A DNA stretch of 10,582 bases from Fimbriimonadaceae bacterium (GTDB taxonomy: Bacteria; Armatimonadota; Fimbriimonadia; Fimbriimonadales; Fimbriimonadaceae): the NCBI GenBank assembly GCA_014380605.1, contig JACMJO010000575.1, forward strand, positions 1 to 10,582, read 5' to 3'. The translations under genes were made by a program, and so were the position numbers. A model generated the notes under the pieces. The model made no database searches. It saw only the letters and a program-made list of their open reading frames with translations, and had not been told where the DNA came from. This document shows, one piece after another, positions 1 through 6,605 of the stretch. Position 1 is the first letter of the stretch, and the number at the start of each line of letters is the position of its first letter.

Positions 1-481
1 GCTCGGCCAACAATCCAACCGCACGCGGGCCCTGCACGGCGATCATCGCGGTGTCGTTCGTATCGTCCTTGATCTCGACGCCAAAACTATGCTGCTTCAG
101 CATCCACGCGACGTCTTTCTCATGATTGGCCGCATTGACTACCATCGCGAACTTGGTGGGCTCTAGGCGATAGACGATAATGTCGTCCACGCACCCGCCC
201 TGGTCGTTGGGGAGCAGTGAGTACTGGCCGGTGTTGTCCTCCAACTTGCTTACATCGTTGGTCGTGATGTGCTCTAAGTATTCGAGGACGCGATCCCCCT
301 TAAGAACAAGCCGCGCCATGTGGCTGACGTCGAACATCCCAGCATGCTCGCGAACCGCTTTGCCTTCCTGGATGACGCTGGCGTACTGCACCGGCATCTC
401 CCAACCGGCAAACGGCACCAACCGCCCTCCGGCTTCAACGTGGCAATCGTACAGCGGCGTGCGAAGCATGGTCTCAGTCAT
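1..481 (-). CDS. gcvT: Aminomethyltransferase (glycine cleavage system T protein), N-terminal part
   Basis: The reading frame runs from ATG at 481 down to the left edge without a stop, giving about 160 residues of a protein that is normally near 360. GcvT takes the aminomethyl group from the lipoylated H protein, releases ammonia and passes the one-carbon unit to tetrahydrofolate. Visible family signatures are TPLYDCH at residue 8, FAGWEMPVQY at 24-33, AGMFDVSHM at 47-55, and GGCVDDIIVYR at 95-105. Asp100 in the last motif lines up with the catalytic Asp101 of E. coli GcvT. VNAAN (115-119) is the folate-pocket region. A second ATG four codons in (at 469) is possible, but the promoter geometry favours 481: TACAAT ends 7 nt before it and there is no Shine-Dalgarno sequence. 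The C-terminal part lies outside the window, so integrity of the whole gene cannot be judged. The gene diverges from the VOC gene. Confidence 0.95.
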   Translation of the reverse strand, partial: MTETMLRTPLYDCHVEAGGRLVPFAGWEMPVQYASVIQEGKAVREHAGMFDVSHMARLVLKGDRVLEYLEHITTNDVSKLEDNTGQYSLLPNDQGGCVDDIIVYRLEPTKFAMVVNAANHEKDVAWMLKQHSFGVEIKDDTNDTAMIAVQGPRAVGLLAE

Positions 482-488
482 GGGATTG

Positions 489-494
489 ATTGTA
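489..494 (-). promoter_or_regulatory. Leaderless-type -10 box of gcvT
   Basis: On the minus strand TACAAT occupies 494-489, leaving 7 nt (CAATCCC) before the gcvT ATG at 481. This puts the expected transcription start at or next to the start codon. No purine-rich ribosome binding site lies between. No good -35 hexamer is seen. The box overlaps the -35 of the divergent VOC gene, so polymerase binding on the two strands may be mutually exclusive. The position is read directly; its function is inferred. Confidence 0.55.
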
Positions 495-518
495 CCGACG
501 CGCTCATCAGGCTATGCT
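490..518 (+). promoter_or_regulatory. Leaderless-type promoter of the VOC-family gene
   Basis: A TTGTAC -35-like hexamer (490-495), a 17-nt spacer and TATGCT (513-518) precede the ATG at 525 by exactly 6 nt. Transcription would be expected to begin at the A of the ATG. There is no Shine-Dalgarno sequence in the gap CTAGGC. The elements are visible in the sequence; that they act as a leaderless promoter is inferred from spacing and from the same pattern at neighbouring genes. Confidence 0.6.
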
Positions 519-524
519 CTAGGC

Positions 525-854
525 ATGAAAATGACCAACAACATTGCGTTGGGCGTGGGCTTGGGAAGGCTCCAGGAAGCCTCGTCCTTCTATCAAAGCG
601 AGATGGGAATGAAGCTTGGCGAAACCAGCAAAAACTGGATCGAGTTAAAGGCAGGCGACTTCAACCTGTACTTAGTCGACGACGACCATGGAACGCCGAC
701 GTTTGAGGTCCTCGTGCCGAATGTCGATGAGGCGATGGACCGGCTAATCGCGTCGGGTTGCGAGGAGACCATACTCGATGGCTCGCCCAAGGAGAGGTTT
801 GTGAAGACGCCGTTTGGACAATTCTTCTGTGTTTCTCCTCTTGCCGAGAACTGA
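525..854 (+). CDS. VOC-family (glyoxalase/bleomycin-resistance fold) protein
   Basis: This is a 109-residue protein, the usual size for a single vicinal-oxygen-chelate domain made of two beta-alpha-beta-beta-beta halves. Seen features are an N-terminal strand with ALGVGL, then LQEASSFYQSEMGMKLGE (residues 16-33), matching the family's 'A..FY...LG' helix. A central IELKAG...LYLVDDD follows, then the second half with FEVLVPNVDEAMDRLIASG and a final strand PFGQFFCVSPL. No substrate can be assigned: family members include glyoxalases, dioxygenases and drug-binding proteins. The usual N-terminal metal-ligand His is not obvious here, so it may be a non-catalytic binding member. The start at 525 is chosen because a -10-like TATGCT sits 6 nt upstream. 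An in-frame ATG at 531 is the alternative. The longer open frame extending back to 180 is antisense to gcvT and not believable. Confidence 0.85.
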   Translation: MKMTNNIALGVGLGRLQEASSFYQSEMGMKLGETSKNWIELKAGDFNLYLVDDDHGTPTFEVLVPNVDEAMDRLIASGCEETILDGSPKERFVKTPFGQFFCVSPLAEN

Positions 855-913
855 GGCAGTTTTGGAACCACTTCCCGACCGGCGCGAGTCCCATAAAGGC
901 GAGGTAACCACCC

Positions 914-1183
914 ATGCCAAGAGGAGACAAGAACAAATACACGGATCAGCAGAAGCGCCAGGCTGAGAAGATTGAAGAAGGCTATAAAGACAAAGGAATG
1001 TCCGAGGAGCGCGCGGAAGGTATCGCCTGGGCGACCGTCAACAAAATCCATGGCGGAGGCAAGAAGCCAGGTGGGTCCGGACACGGCAAGAAACCGGACT
1101 ACACACGTTCACCCTCGGAGAAGCGCCGGACTGCGGCATTGAAAGGCTGGGAGACTCGCCGATCCAAAGCTAAAAGCAAATAG
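914..1183 (+). CDS. Small basic 'plasmid stabilization'-type protein
   Basis: This 89-residue, strongly basic protein starts with MPRGDKNKYTDQQKRQAEKI. The pattern MP(R/K)GDK.KYT..QKRQAE.IEEGY...G.S...A...AWATVNK..GGGKK is shared by a widespread family of small bacterial proteins usually annotated as 'plasmid stabilization protein'. The biochemical role of that family is unknown to me, and the name should not be taken as evidence of a plasmid or a toxin-antitoxin system. Residues 1-45 look helical. Residues 46-61 are a Gly/Lys linker, and 62-89 (SPSEKRRTAALKGWETRRSKAKSK) are Lys/Arg-rich, suggesting nucleic-acid binding (inference). A GAGG ribosome site lies about 9 nt upstream of the ATG. 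It starts 59 bp after the VOC gene with no clear promoter of its own, so co-transcription is possible. Confidence 0.8.
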   Translation: MPRGDKNKYTDQQKRQAEKIEEGYKDKGMSEERAEGIAWATVNKIHGGGKKPGGSGHGKKPDYTRSPSEKRRTAALKGWETRRSKAKSK

Positions 1184-1193
1184 TTCGCTATTT
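1178..1193 (+). terminator. Small TTCG-loop hairpin over the stop codon
   Basis: AAATAG, TTCG, CTATTT form a perfect 6-bp stem capped by a TTCG tetraloop. The left arm contains the TAG stop of the preceding small basic gene. The stem is A/T-rich and is not followed by a T-run, so it is a weak terminator candidate; it might instead protect a 3' end. Confidence 0.3.
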
Positions 1194-1204
1194 CGCAGAT
1201 TCAA

Positions 1205-1228
1205 TGAACCGTTGAACGTCCCTTGGTC
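1205..1228 (+). promoter_or_regulatory. Possible ECF-type (self-regulated) promoter
   Basis: TGAACC (1205-1210) followed after 15 nt by GTC (1226-1228) resembles the GGAACC / GTC arrangement recognised by many ECF sigma factors. It lies just ahead of the ECF sigma gene, where autoregulation is common. The match is partial, and no other sequence in the window provides a second copy for comparison. Treat this as a hint only. Confidence 0.3.
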
Positions 1229-1251
1229 ACTCACTCTGCCGAGGCATGATA

Positions 1252-1773
1252 ATGCAGGCAGTAACCGACATGGGGACTCATCGCGACTTAAACGACATCG
1301 CCGCCATCGCCCGCGAGCATTACGATACGGTGTATCGTTTTTGCGCTCGCCGGGTGGGGATTGACGCCGCCGCCGATACCGCGCAAGAGACCTTCCTTAC
1401 AGCTCAACGGGCAATTGCAAAGTTCCGTGGAGCATCTTCCCTTTCCACCTGGCTTCTGGGCATCGCGAATAACGAATGCCGCCGGATGTCCCGTAAACGG
1501 CGATGCGAACCGCCGATGATCGAACTCACGGAGACCGGCTCCGCCGAGCACCATGAGGAAACGATCATCAACCGGCACGCGCTTCAGCAGGCCCTCGCCA
1601 AGCTGAGCGTCGAGCATCGAGAGGTGGTGCTCCTTCATGAAGTGGAGGGGCTCAGCTATGAAGAAGCCGCCCTCGTTTTAGGTGTGCCCGTCGGCACCGT
1701 CAAATCCAGGCTGCACCACGCATTTTCCAACCTACGCAAGTCGCTCACCGAGTTTCAGGAGGGCGTGCGATGA
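1252..1773 (+). CDS. ECF-family RNA polymerase sigma factor
   Basis: About 173 residues, the normal size for an extracytoplasmic-function (group 4) sigma factor with only regions 2 and 4. Region 2 spans roughly residues 20-84: REHYDTVYRFCARRVG, then DTAQETFLTAQRAIAKFRG, then STWLLGIANNECRRMSRKRR. Region 4 spans about 108-163 and carries the helix-turn-helix LSYEEAALVLGVPVGTVKSR. It would recruit core polymerase to a small stress regulon. The first ATG of the frame is at 1246, but GAGG at 1241-1244 is only 1 nt from it and 7 nt from the ATG at 1252, so 1252 is preferred. An ATG at 1270 is also possible. The stop (TGA 1771-1773) overlaps the start of the anti-sigma gene as ATGA. The target promoters are not known. 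Confidence 0.93.
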   Translation: MQAVTDMGTHRDLNDIAAIAREHYDTVYRFCARRVGIDAAADTAQETFLTAQRAIAKFRGASSLSTWLLGIANNECRRMSRKRRCEPPMIELTETGSAEHHEETIINRHALQQALAKLSVEHREVVLLHEVEGLSYEEAALVLGVPVGTVKSRLHHAFSNLRKSLTEFQEGVR

Positions 1774-2996
1774 TCATGAGAGAAGAATTAAAGGCATTTA
1801 TCGACAACGAGATTTCGGATACGGATCGAACGCGAATCCTCAAGGAGATTGAAGACAATCCCGACCTACAGGCGGAAGTGATCGAGCTTCGCCAGATGTC
1901 GAGAGTTATCAAGGAAGAGGCGTGGCAGCCACAGGCGGTGGGATTGGAGAGAACCTTGGGCGCACTGGCCGCCAACAAGCCCACTTTCAAGCCATGGTGG
2001 ATGCGCAACGGCCTCGCCCTCATCGCGGCGGGCGCATGCACCGTCCTGTTCGCGTTCATCATGTTCCCCGTATTTGCCCAGAGCAAGGCGGCGAGCAAGA
2101 AGGCCCCTGACATGAACGGGGCTCAGCAGGACATGGCTAAGAGCGCATCCCCTGCGATGGATATGCCTGCCCTGGCCGAAGAAGGCTTTGGTGGGGCTCA
2201 AGCCCCGGCAGATTCTCAAGCCGACAGTCTGGCCGGCAAGAGCAGTGCGGGCGAAAGTCTAAGCTTTCAACGAGGCACGGACTCGGGCCTTGCCAGTCGA
2301 GCGCCTGCGGCGGCCCCAACTGCAGCGTTCGCCCAGCCCCGCTACCAGATCAAGACCGCGAACCTCAGCGTGGAAGTCGTCGATGTGCCAAAGGCTCAAC
2401 AAGACGCCGAGAACATCGCGAAAGCGGTCAACGGTCGAGTGGAGAGCAGTCAAAAGTCGGACGACGAAGGCACGCTTGCCAGTGCAGAGCTAACCTTCCG
2501 AGTACCCGTCGCCAACTTTGAAACCGCCGTGAATCGAATCCGAAAGCTAGGACGAGTGCTCAACGACGGCCTAACCGGCCAAGACGTCACCGGCCAAGTG
2601 GTGGATGCAGAAGCCCGAATGAAGGTGATGAAGGCAGAGGAGGACCAGTATGTGGAACTTCTCAAGGCAACCAAGAAGATCGGCGAAGTCCTTTCCGTAA
2701 AGGAACGCCTAAGCCAAGTACGACAGGAGATCGAAAGCCTCGAAGCCACCCGGAAGGTACTCAAGGATCAGTCTGCTGAGTCGACGATCCACCTGTCGCT
2801 GACCGAAAAGCCGAGTCCGGATAAGCCAGAGCAGAATCCCGAGTGGTCGGAAGATGCTTGGTCTAAGGCGGTAAATGGTCTCAATGCGGTTGGCAGGGCT
2901 CTAGGGAGTGCGGCGGTGTTCCTCTTCGTCTTCAGCCCCATTTGGCTTCCAATCGCCTTGCTGGCCTGGTGGCTCACCCGAAGGGCGCGCCGGTAA
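1770..2996 (+). CDS. Membrane anti-sigma factor fused to a DUF4349 domain
   Basis: This 408-residue protein begins at an ATG that overlaps the sigma factor stop, with GGAGGG (1758-1763) 6 nt upstream, so the pair is translationally coupled. Residues 1-55 are a small helical anti-sigma-type domain (LKAFIDNEISDTDRTRILKE...) lacking the zinc-binding HxxxCxxC motif. A first membrane helix lies at about 80-104, followed by an Ala/Ser/Gly/Met-rich linker (105-190). Residues 191-345 match DUF4349: the YQIKTANLSVEV start, FRVPVANFETAVNRI, LGRVLND, and DVTGQVVDAEARM. The domain's predicted coiled coil (283-335) and closing STIHLSL strand follow. A second membrane helix (about 378-402) ends in RRARR. 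The predicted topology is therefore cytosol, membrane, external DUF4349, membrane, short cytosolic tail. It likely holds the sigma factor at the membrane until an envelope signal releases it (inference). The signal sensed is unknown. Confidence 0.85.
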   Translation: MIMREELKAFIDNEISDTDRTRILKEIEDNPDLQAEVIELRQMSRVIKEEAWQPQAVGLERTLGALAANKPTFKPWWMRNGLALIAAGACTVLFAFIMFPVFAQSKAASKKAPDMNGAQQDMAKSASPAMDMPALAEEGFGGAQAPADSQADSLAGKSSAGESLSFQRGTDSGLASRAPAAAPTAAFAQPRYQIKTANLSVEVVDVPKAQQDAENIAKAVNGRVESSQKSDDEGTLASAELTFRVPVANFETAVNRIRKLGRVLNDGLTGQDVTGQVVDAEARMKVMKAEEDQYVELLKATKKIGEVLSVKERLSQVRQEIESLEATRKVLKDQSAESTIHLSLTEKPSPDKPEQNPEWSEDAWSKAVNGLNAVGRALGSAAVFLFVFSPIWLPIALLAWWLTRRARR

Positions 2997-3002
2997 CTAC
3001 CC

Positions 3003-3031
3003 TGTACGCGGGCATGCAAACGCAGTAACCT
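3003..3031 (+). promoter_or_regulatory. Leaderless-type promoter of the threonine deaminase gene
   Basis: TAACCT (3026-3031) lies exactly 6 nt before the ATG at 3038, with CTGTAC (3002-3007) as a weak -35 candidate 18 nt further upstream. The 41-bp gap after the anti-sigma gene contains no Shine-Dalgarno sequence. The gene therefore seems to have its own promoter and a leaderless message, separate from the sigma operon. Confidence 0.5.
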
Positions 3032-3037
3032 TGTCGC

Positions 3038-4246
3038 ATGCCCGTATCGTTCGAGCAGATCGTCGCCGCCCGAAGTCGAATAGAGTCTGGAATTCTCCGC
3101 ACGCCGTGCAAGGAATCTCAGACTCTATCCGAGCTTTTCGACTGTCAAGTCTTTACGAAGCTCGAGTATCTCCAGCGCACGGGCAGTTTTAAGGAAAGGG
3201 GCGCCAGAAATGCCCTTCTCCTGTTGCCCAGTGAAAGGCGGGCAAACGGCGTCATCGCGGCCAGCGCAGGCAACCACGCCCTCGCCCTTGCCCATCACGG
3301 ACGGGATCTTGGCATCCCGGTCACCGTCTGCATGCCAATCTTTGCGCCCCTCGTGAAGCAAACCCGCTGTCGCCAACTTGGAGCCAGAGTTATCCTCACC
3401 GGAACGAACATTGCCGAGGCAAAGATAGAGGCGGATCGTCTGGTTGAATTAGAAGGACTGACTTACGTTCATGGCTTTGATGGTCTGGATGTAATCGCCG
3501 GGGCCGGAACCCTTGGCCTTGAAATCCTGGACCAAGTTCCCGAACCCGACGCCGTCGTCGTCCCGATCGGAGGAGCTGGACTCATCGCCGGAATGGGCCT
3601 TGCGATGAAAACCATGCGATCCGGAATCGAACTGATCGGAGTCGAACCCGCTTACGCGCAATCGTACACGGAAGCCGTCAAGGCGGGCAAACCGGTCACC
3701 ACCATCGTGCATCCAACCCTCGGAGACGGCCTTGCGGTTCCGTGCGTTGGAGTCAACGCATTTGAACTCGCTCAGCGATTCGTGGACCGCGTCGTTCTCG
3801 TCGACGAGTCCCAAATCGCCCTCGCCATACTTCGGCTCATCGAGTTGGAGAAAGGAGTCGTCGAGGGAGCAGGAGCGGCTCCACTGTCTGCGATGCTCAG
3901 CGGGCAACTCACTCACCTGAAAGGCAAGAAGGTCGTGCTCGTGCTCTGTGGCGGCAATATCGATCCGGCTGTCTTGGATCGCGTCATCGACTTCGGCTTG
4001 GTAGCGGATGGCCGCCTATCCCGATTCACGGCCGTCATTTCAGATCGCCCCGGGGGACTTGCCGCCTTCACCCAAGTCGTTGCCGAAGCTGGAGCGGGTG
4101 TGAAGCAGATCGAACATGAGCGGCTGTTTGCTTCAGCCGACATGTCCAAGGTAACCGTGGTCTGCACGATCGAAACTCGAGACCGCGACCATGCCGCCTC
4201 GCTCCACGCGTCTCTAAGGGCGGAAGGCTTCGAGATCAGCGCCTAA
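3038..4246 (+). CDS. ilvA: Threonine ammonia-lyase, PLP-dependent, with C-terminal ACT domain
   Basis: This 402-residue enzyme converts L-threonine to 2-oxobutanoate and ammonia, and members often also act on serine. The PLP fold-type II core covers residues 1-320. Lys52 in GSFKERGARNAL is the Schiff-base lysine, SAGNHA (76-81) binds the substrate carboxylate, and IGGAGLIAG (177-185) is the phosphate loop. CGGNID (304-309) is the pyridine-nitrogen segment, where bacterial enzymes usually have Ser in place of Cys304. Residues about 329-402 form a single ACT domain (RFTAVISDRPGGLAAFTQVV), a typical site for allosteric control by amino acids. Length and one ACT domain fit the 'medium' form rather than the roughly 510-residue two-ACT biosynthetic IlvA. 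Whether it serves isoleucine synthesis or catabolism cannot be decided from context: no ilv or tdc genes are adjacent. The symbol follows common usage for this subgroup; tdcB-like is the alternative. Confidence 0.9.
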   Translation: MPVSFEQIVAARSRIESGILRTPCKESQTLSELFDCQVFTKLEYLQRTGSFKERGARNALLLLPSERRANGVIAASAGNHALALAHHGRDLGIPVTVCMPIFAPLVKQTRCRQLGARVILTGTNIAEAKIEADRLVELEGLTYVHGFDGLDVIAGAGTLGLEILDQVPEPDAVVVPIGGAGLIAGMGLAMKTMRSGIELIGVEPAYAQSYTEAVKAGKPVTTIVHPTLGDGLAVPCVGVNAFELAQRFVDRVVLVDESQIALAILRLIELEKGVVEGAGAAPLSAMLSGQLTHLKGKKVVLVLCGGNIDPAVLDRVIDFGLVADGRLSRFTAVISDRPGGLAAFTQVVAEAGAGVKQIEHERLFASADMSKVTVVCTIETRDRDHAASLHASLRAEGFEISA

Positions 4247-4248
4247 CC

Positions 4249-6123
4249 CTAGGGTAAGACGCTGACTTCGAGTCGACTAGCGGACATACCTCCAAGATGT
4301 AAACGGTGGGTTGCCTTCTTAAACACGCTTTGGTCCGCCTCGAAGATGTTGCAGAAAGTTTGCGGGTTTCTATCGATCAAGGGGAACCATGAGCTTTGAA
4401 CTTGAACCATCACCTTGTGCCCCTTCTTGAATGTGTGGCAAATGTCTGGAAGGACGAACTCTACTTTCTCCACCCTACCGGGTGTGAGGGCGGTTGGCTT
4501 CGACCACGAATTGCGGTACTTCGCCCGCATCGGCTCTCCGCGAATCATCATCTGATACCCACCCATCGGAATCTCCGAGCCGCGAGGCGAATTGTTGGGC
4601 GCATTGTTTGGAAAGACGTCGATGAGCTTCACAATGAAATCTGCATCGGTTCCGGTTGTACTCACGTACAAGGTCGCCTTTATCGGACCAGCTAAGGTCA
4701 AGTCGGTTTCCTGCACCGGCGTCTCAAAGCTGACGACATCTGGCCTACCCCAAACAAACCTTTGATCTTCCAGCATGTACTGTCGAGGCATCCCCGCTGA
4801 AATCGCGGTTGAGACGGGAACCGGTTTTGCCGGATCGGATACCCACTCGATGAAGTCCCCTATCGATCCCCGCGCGATCGGCTCTGCGATGATTGGACCC
4901 TTAACCAACTGACCGGATCCACCCATTAGGAAAGCCATAGCGCCTGACTTTGGCGGCCAACTCTCAAATGTCCGCCACTTATCTGCCCCAACGTCGAACA
5001 CGGTCACGTCGGGAATCGACGGCTTCGCCGAATCTTGCCACAGGTAGTACCGGAAGAACGGTTTCTGATACTTGTCTCGAAAATCCTCGCCTGTCTTCGT
5101 GGCCCACTTGATGTCGTGCAGGGCGTCGCCCGGCCCGCCATTCCACGATCCGTGGTACCAGGGCCCCATGATCAGCTTGCTGTCGTTGTTCGGCGTGCTC
5201 CGCTCGATCGCTTTGTACATATCGAGCGGACCGTAAAGGTCTTCCGCGTCAAAGAATCCACCAACTGTGAGGATCGCCACCTTGTCCGCTTTCTTCAAGT
5301 GTTGGGACACGTTCTGTGTCTGCCAATACTCGTCGTAGTCGCCATGCTTAACCCACTCCTTCCAAAGCGGAATCTGGTTCATGTTGTACTTGGTCAGGGC
5401 ATTCTTGATCGGACCCATATCCAGGAAGAAGCGGTAGCCATCCGGTGTGCCATGTGTAAAAACGCCGCGACCGTAATCCTGCGTCGGCCCCGAACGAGGT
5501 TTGCCAAAGCCGGCAATGAAGTTCATGGCGTGGGGAAGGAAGAACGCGCCGTTGTGGTGCATGTCGTCCCCCAACCAGTTATCGACCATCGGCGCCTGAG
5601 GACTCGCCGCTTTCAAAGCCGGATGAGGATCGATCAGGCATTGAGCGGCATAGTGGCCAGGAAAGCTCGTGCCATAAACCCCGACTCTGCCGTTGTTGTT
5701 GGCAACGTTCTTGAGAAGCCAGTCGATCGTGTCCGAGGTATCGGTCGCCTCGTCGACCTGGCCCGCTCGCTTGTTGGGAATGAAGGGCGTCATCCACTTA
5801 AAATCCCCTCCCGACATGTAACGCCCCCGAACATCCTGGTAAACGAAGATGTAGCCTTCCTTCGTGAAGTTAGCCTCAGGACCCAAGTTTGCCCGCATCT
5901 CGGTCCCATACGGTCGGCAAGAGTAAGGCGTCCGCATCATCAGGAGCGGAGCCTTCTTACTGGAGTCTTTTGGAGCATAGATAGTGGTGAACAGCTTCAC
6001 GCCATCCCTCATGACGACCTCGACTTCCCTCTTCGTGTAGTTCGATTGGACATAGTCGACTTGAGAGGCTGAGAAGCAAGCCACACAAAACAACGCGACA
6101 GAGAAAGTGCGCCTTAGGTTCAT
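4249..6123 (-). CDS. Secreted alpha-amino-acid ester hydrolase (CocE/NonD, peptidase S15-like)
   Basis: This 624-residue enzyme has an N-terminal signal peptide (MNLRRTFSVALFCVACFSAS), an alpha/beta-hydrolase domain to about residue 390, and a C-terminal jelly-roll domain typical of the X-Pro dipeptidyl-peptidase/CocE family. The triad is visible: Ser153 in YGTSFPGHY, Asp292 in GGFFDAED and His324 in GPWYHGSW. YQDVRGRYMSGGDF (95-108) is a further family motif. Asp187 (WLGDD), Glu294 and Asp295 occupy the positions of the acidic cluster that binds the substrate alpha-amino group in alpha-amino-acid ester hydrolases. The expected spacings hold: nucleophile +34, acid +2/+3, and acid to His 32. 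It should therefore cleave esters or amides of alpha-amino acids, possibly beta-lactams with such side chains or peptides, outside the cytoplasm. The start at 6123 overlaps the stop of the upstream gene (ATGA), and the earlier in-frame start at 6270 would lack a signal peptide. It converges on the threonine deaminase gene with 2 bp between stops. Confidence 0.92.
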   Translation of the reverse strand: MNLRRTFSVALFCVACFSASQVDYVQSNYTKREVEVVMRDGVKLFTTIYAPKDSSKKAPLLMMRTPYSCRPYGTEMRANLGPEANFTKEGYIFVYQDVRGRYMSGGDFKWMTPFIPNKRAGQVDEATDTSDTIDWLLKNVANNNGRVGVYGTSFPGHYAAQCLIDPHPALKAASPQAPMVDNWLGDDMHHNGAFFLPHAMNFIAGFGKPRSGPTQDYGRGVFTHGTPDGYRFFLDMGPIKNALTKYNMNQIPLWKEWVKHGDYDEYWQTQNVSQHLKKADKVAILTVGGFFDAEDLYGPLDMYKAIERSTPNNDSKLIMGPWYHGSWNGGPGDALHDIKWATKTGEDFRDKYQKPFFRYYLWQDSAKPSIPDVTVFDVGADKWRTFESWPPKSGAMAFLMGGSGQLVKGPIIAEPIARGSIGDFIEWVSDPAKPVPVSTAISAGMPRQYMLEDQRFVWGRPDVVSFETPVQETDLTLAGPIKATLYVSTTGTDADFIVKLIDVFPNNAPNNSPRGSEIPMGGYQMMIRGEPMRAKYRNSWSKPTALTPGRVEKVEFVLPDICHTFKKGHKVMVQVQSSWFPLIDRNPQTFCNIFEADQSVFKKATHRLHLGGMSASRLEVSVLP

Positions 6124-6605
6124 GGTGAAGAGCTTCGAGATAGACGCTGTTTTTCCTGCATGTGCCACTGCCAATCCCGGTTTACCTTCCGCCACACTCT
6201 CCACCAACTGTCCCGATAGATCGTGTGGACCACCGTCGTTTTCGAGCCGTTGCCAAGACTGATGCCCCATTTATCCATGGCTTTCTGTTGCCAAGTTCCT
6301 TGATACAGCCGTACGGATTCCCGCCGATTGCGTCGATACGCTCCCCAATTTCCAACCACATTCGGGCCCTTGAAACCCTTGATTTGGAGCTTTACATCTA
6401 AGTCGCGCCATGCCTCAAAGTACGGCTGATCTACTTCATACACTATTCTTGTGGACGCCCTTCCGTGGTTGACGAATATCGGCTTGTCCAGGCCCGAAAC
6501 AGGCGGTTCGATCTCTCGTGGCCAGACTGCAAAGGCAACGGTTGCAGTGAGAAACACACCGATCACGGCCAAAATCCATCGCTCAGTCCGAATCCACCTC
6601 TCCAT
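6120..6605 (-). CDS. Trp-rich single-pass membrane or exported protein, unknown function
   Basis: This 161-residue protein is not one I recognise. An N-terminal segment MERWIRTERW is followed by a hydrophobic helix (about residues 11-27, ILAVIGVFLTATVAFAV) that could be a membrane anchor or an uncleaved signal. The remainder is basic and unusually rich in Trp, Arg and Lys, ending DSWWRVWRKVNRDWQWHMQEK. No cysteines are present. The start is set by the purine run AGGGAGAAGGGA directly before the ATG. An open frame extends further upstream, but it would run into the divergent aspartase coding sequence. Its TGA overlaps the hydrolase ATG (ATGA), so the two are translationally coupled. It may act in the same exported pathway, for example as a partner or chaperone (inference only). 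Confidence 0.75.
   Translation of the reverse strand: MERWIRTERWILAVIGVFLTATVAFAVWPREIEPPVSGLDKPIFVNHGRASTRIVYEVDQPYFEAWRDLDVKLQIKGFKGPNVVGNWGAYRRNRRESVRLYQGTWQQKAMDKWGISLGNGSKTTVVHTIYRDSWWRVWRKVNRDWQWHMQEKQRLSRSSSP

Noticed and set aside
593..1084. Minus-strand open frame of 163 codons
   Set aside because: It crosses two plus-strand genes in antisense and shows no family motif or ribosome site.
914..1183. Evidence for a plasmid or toxin-antitoxin module because of the 'plasmid stabilization' label
   Set aside because: The family name is historical; there is no partner toxin, partition or replication gene nearby, and the neighbours are housekeeping genes.
5035..6072. Long plus-strand open frame of 345 codons
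   Set aside because: It lies wholly antisense to the well-supported ester hydrolase, is rich in Arg/Val with no recognisable motif, and has no ribosome site. It is a shadow.
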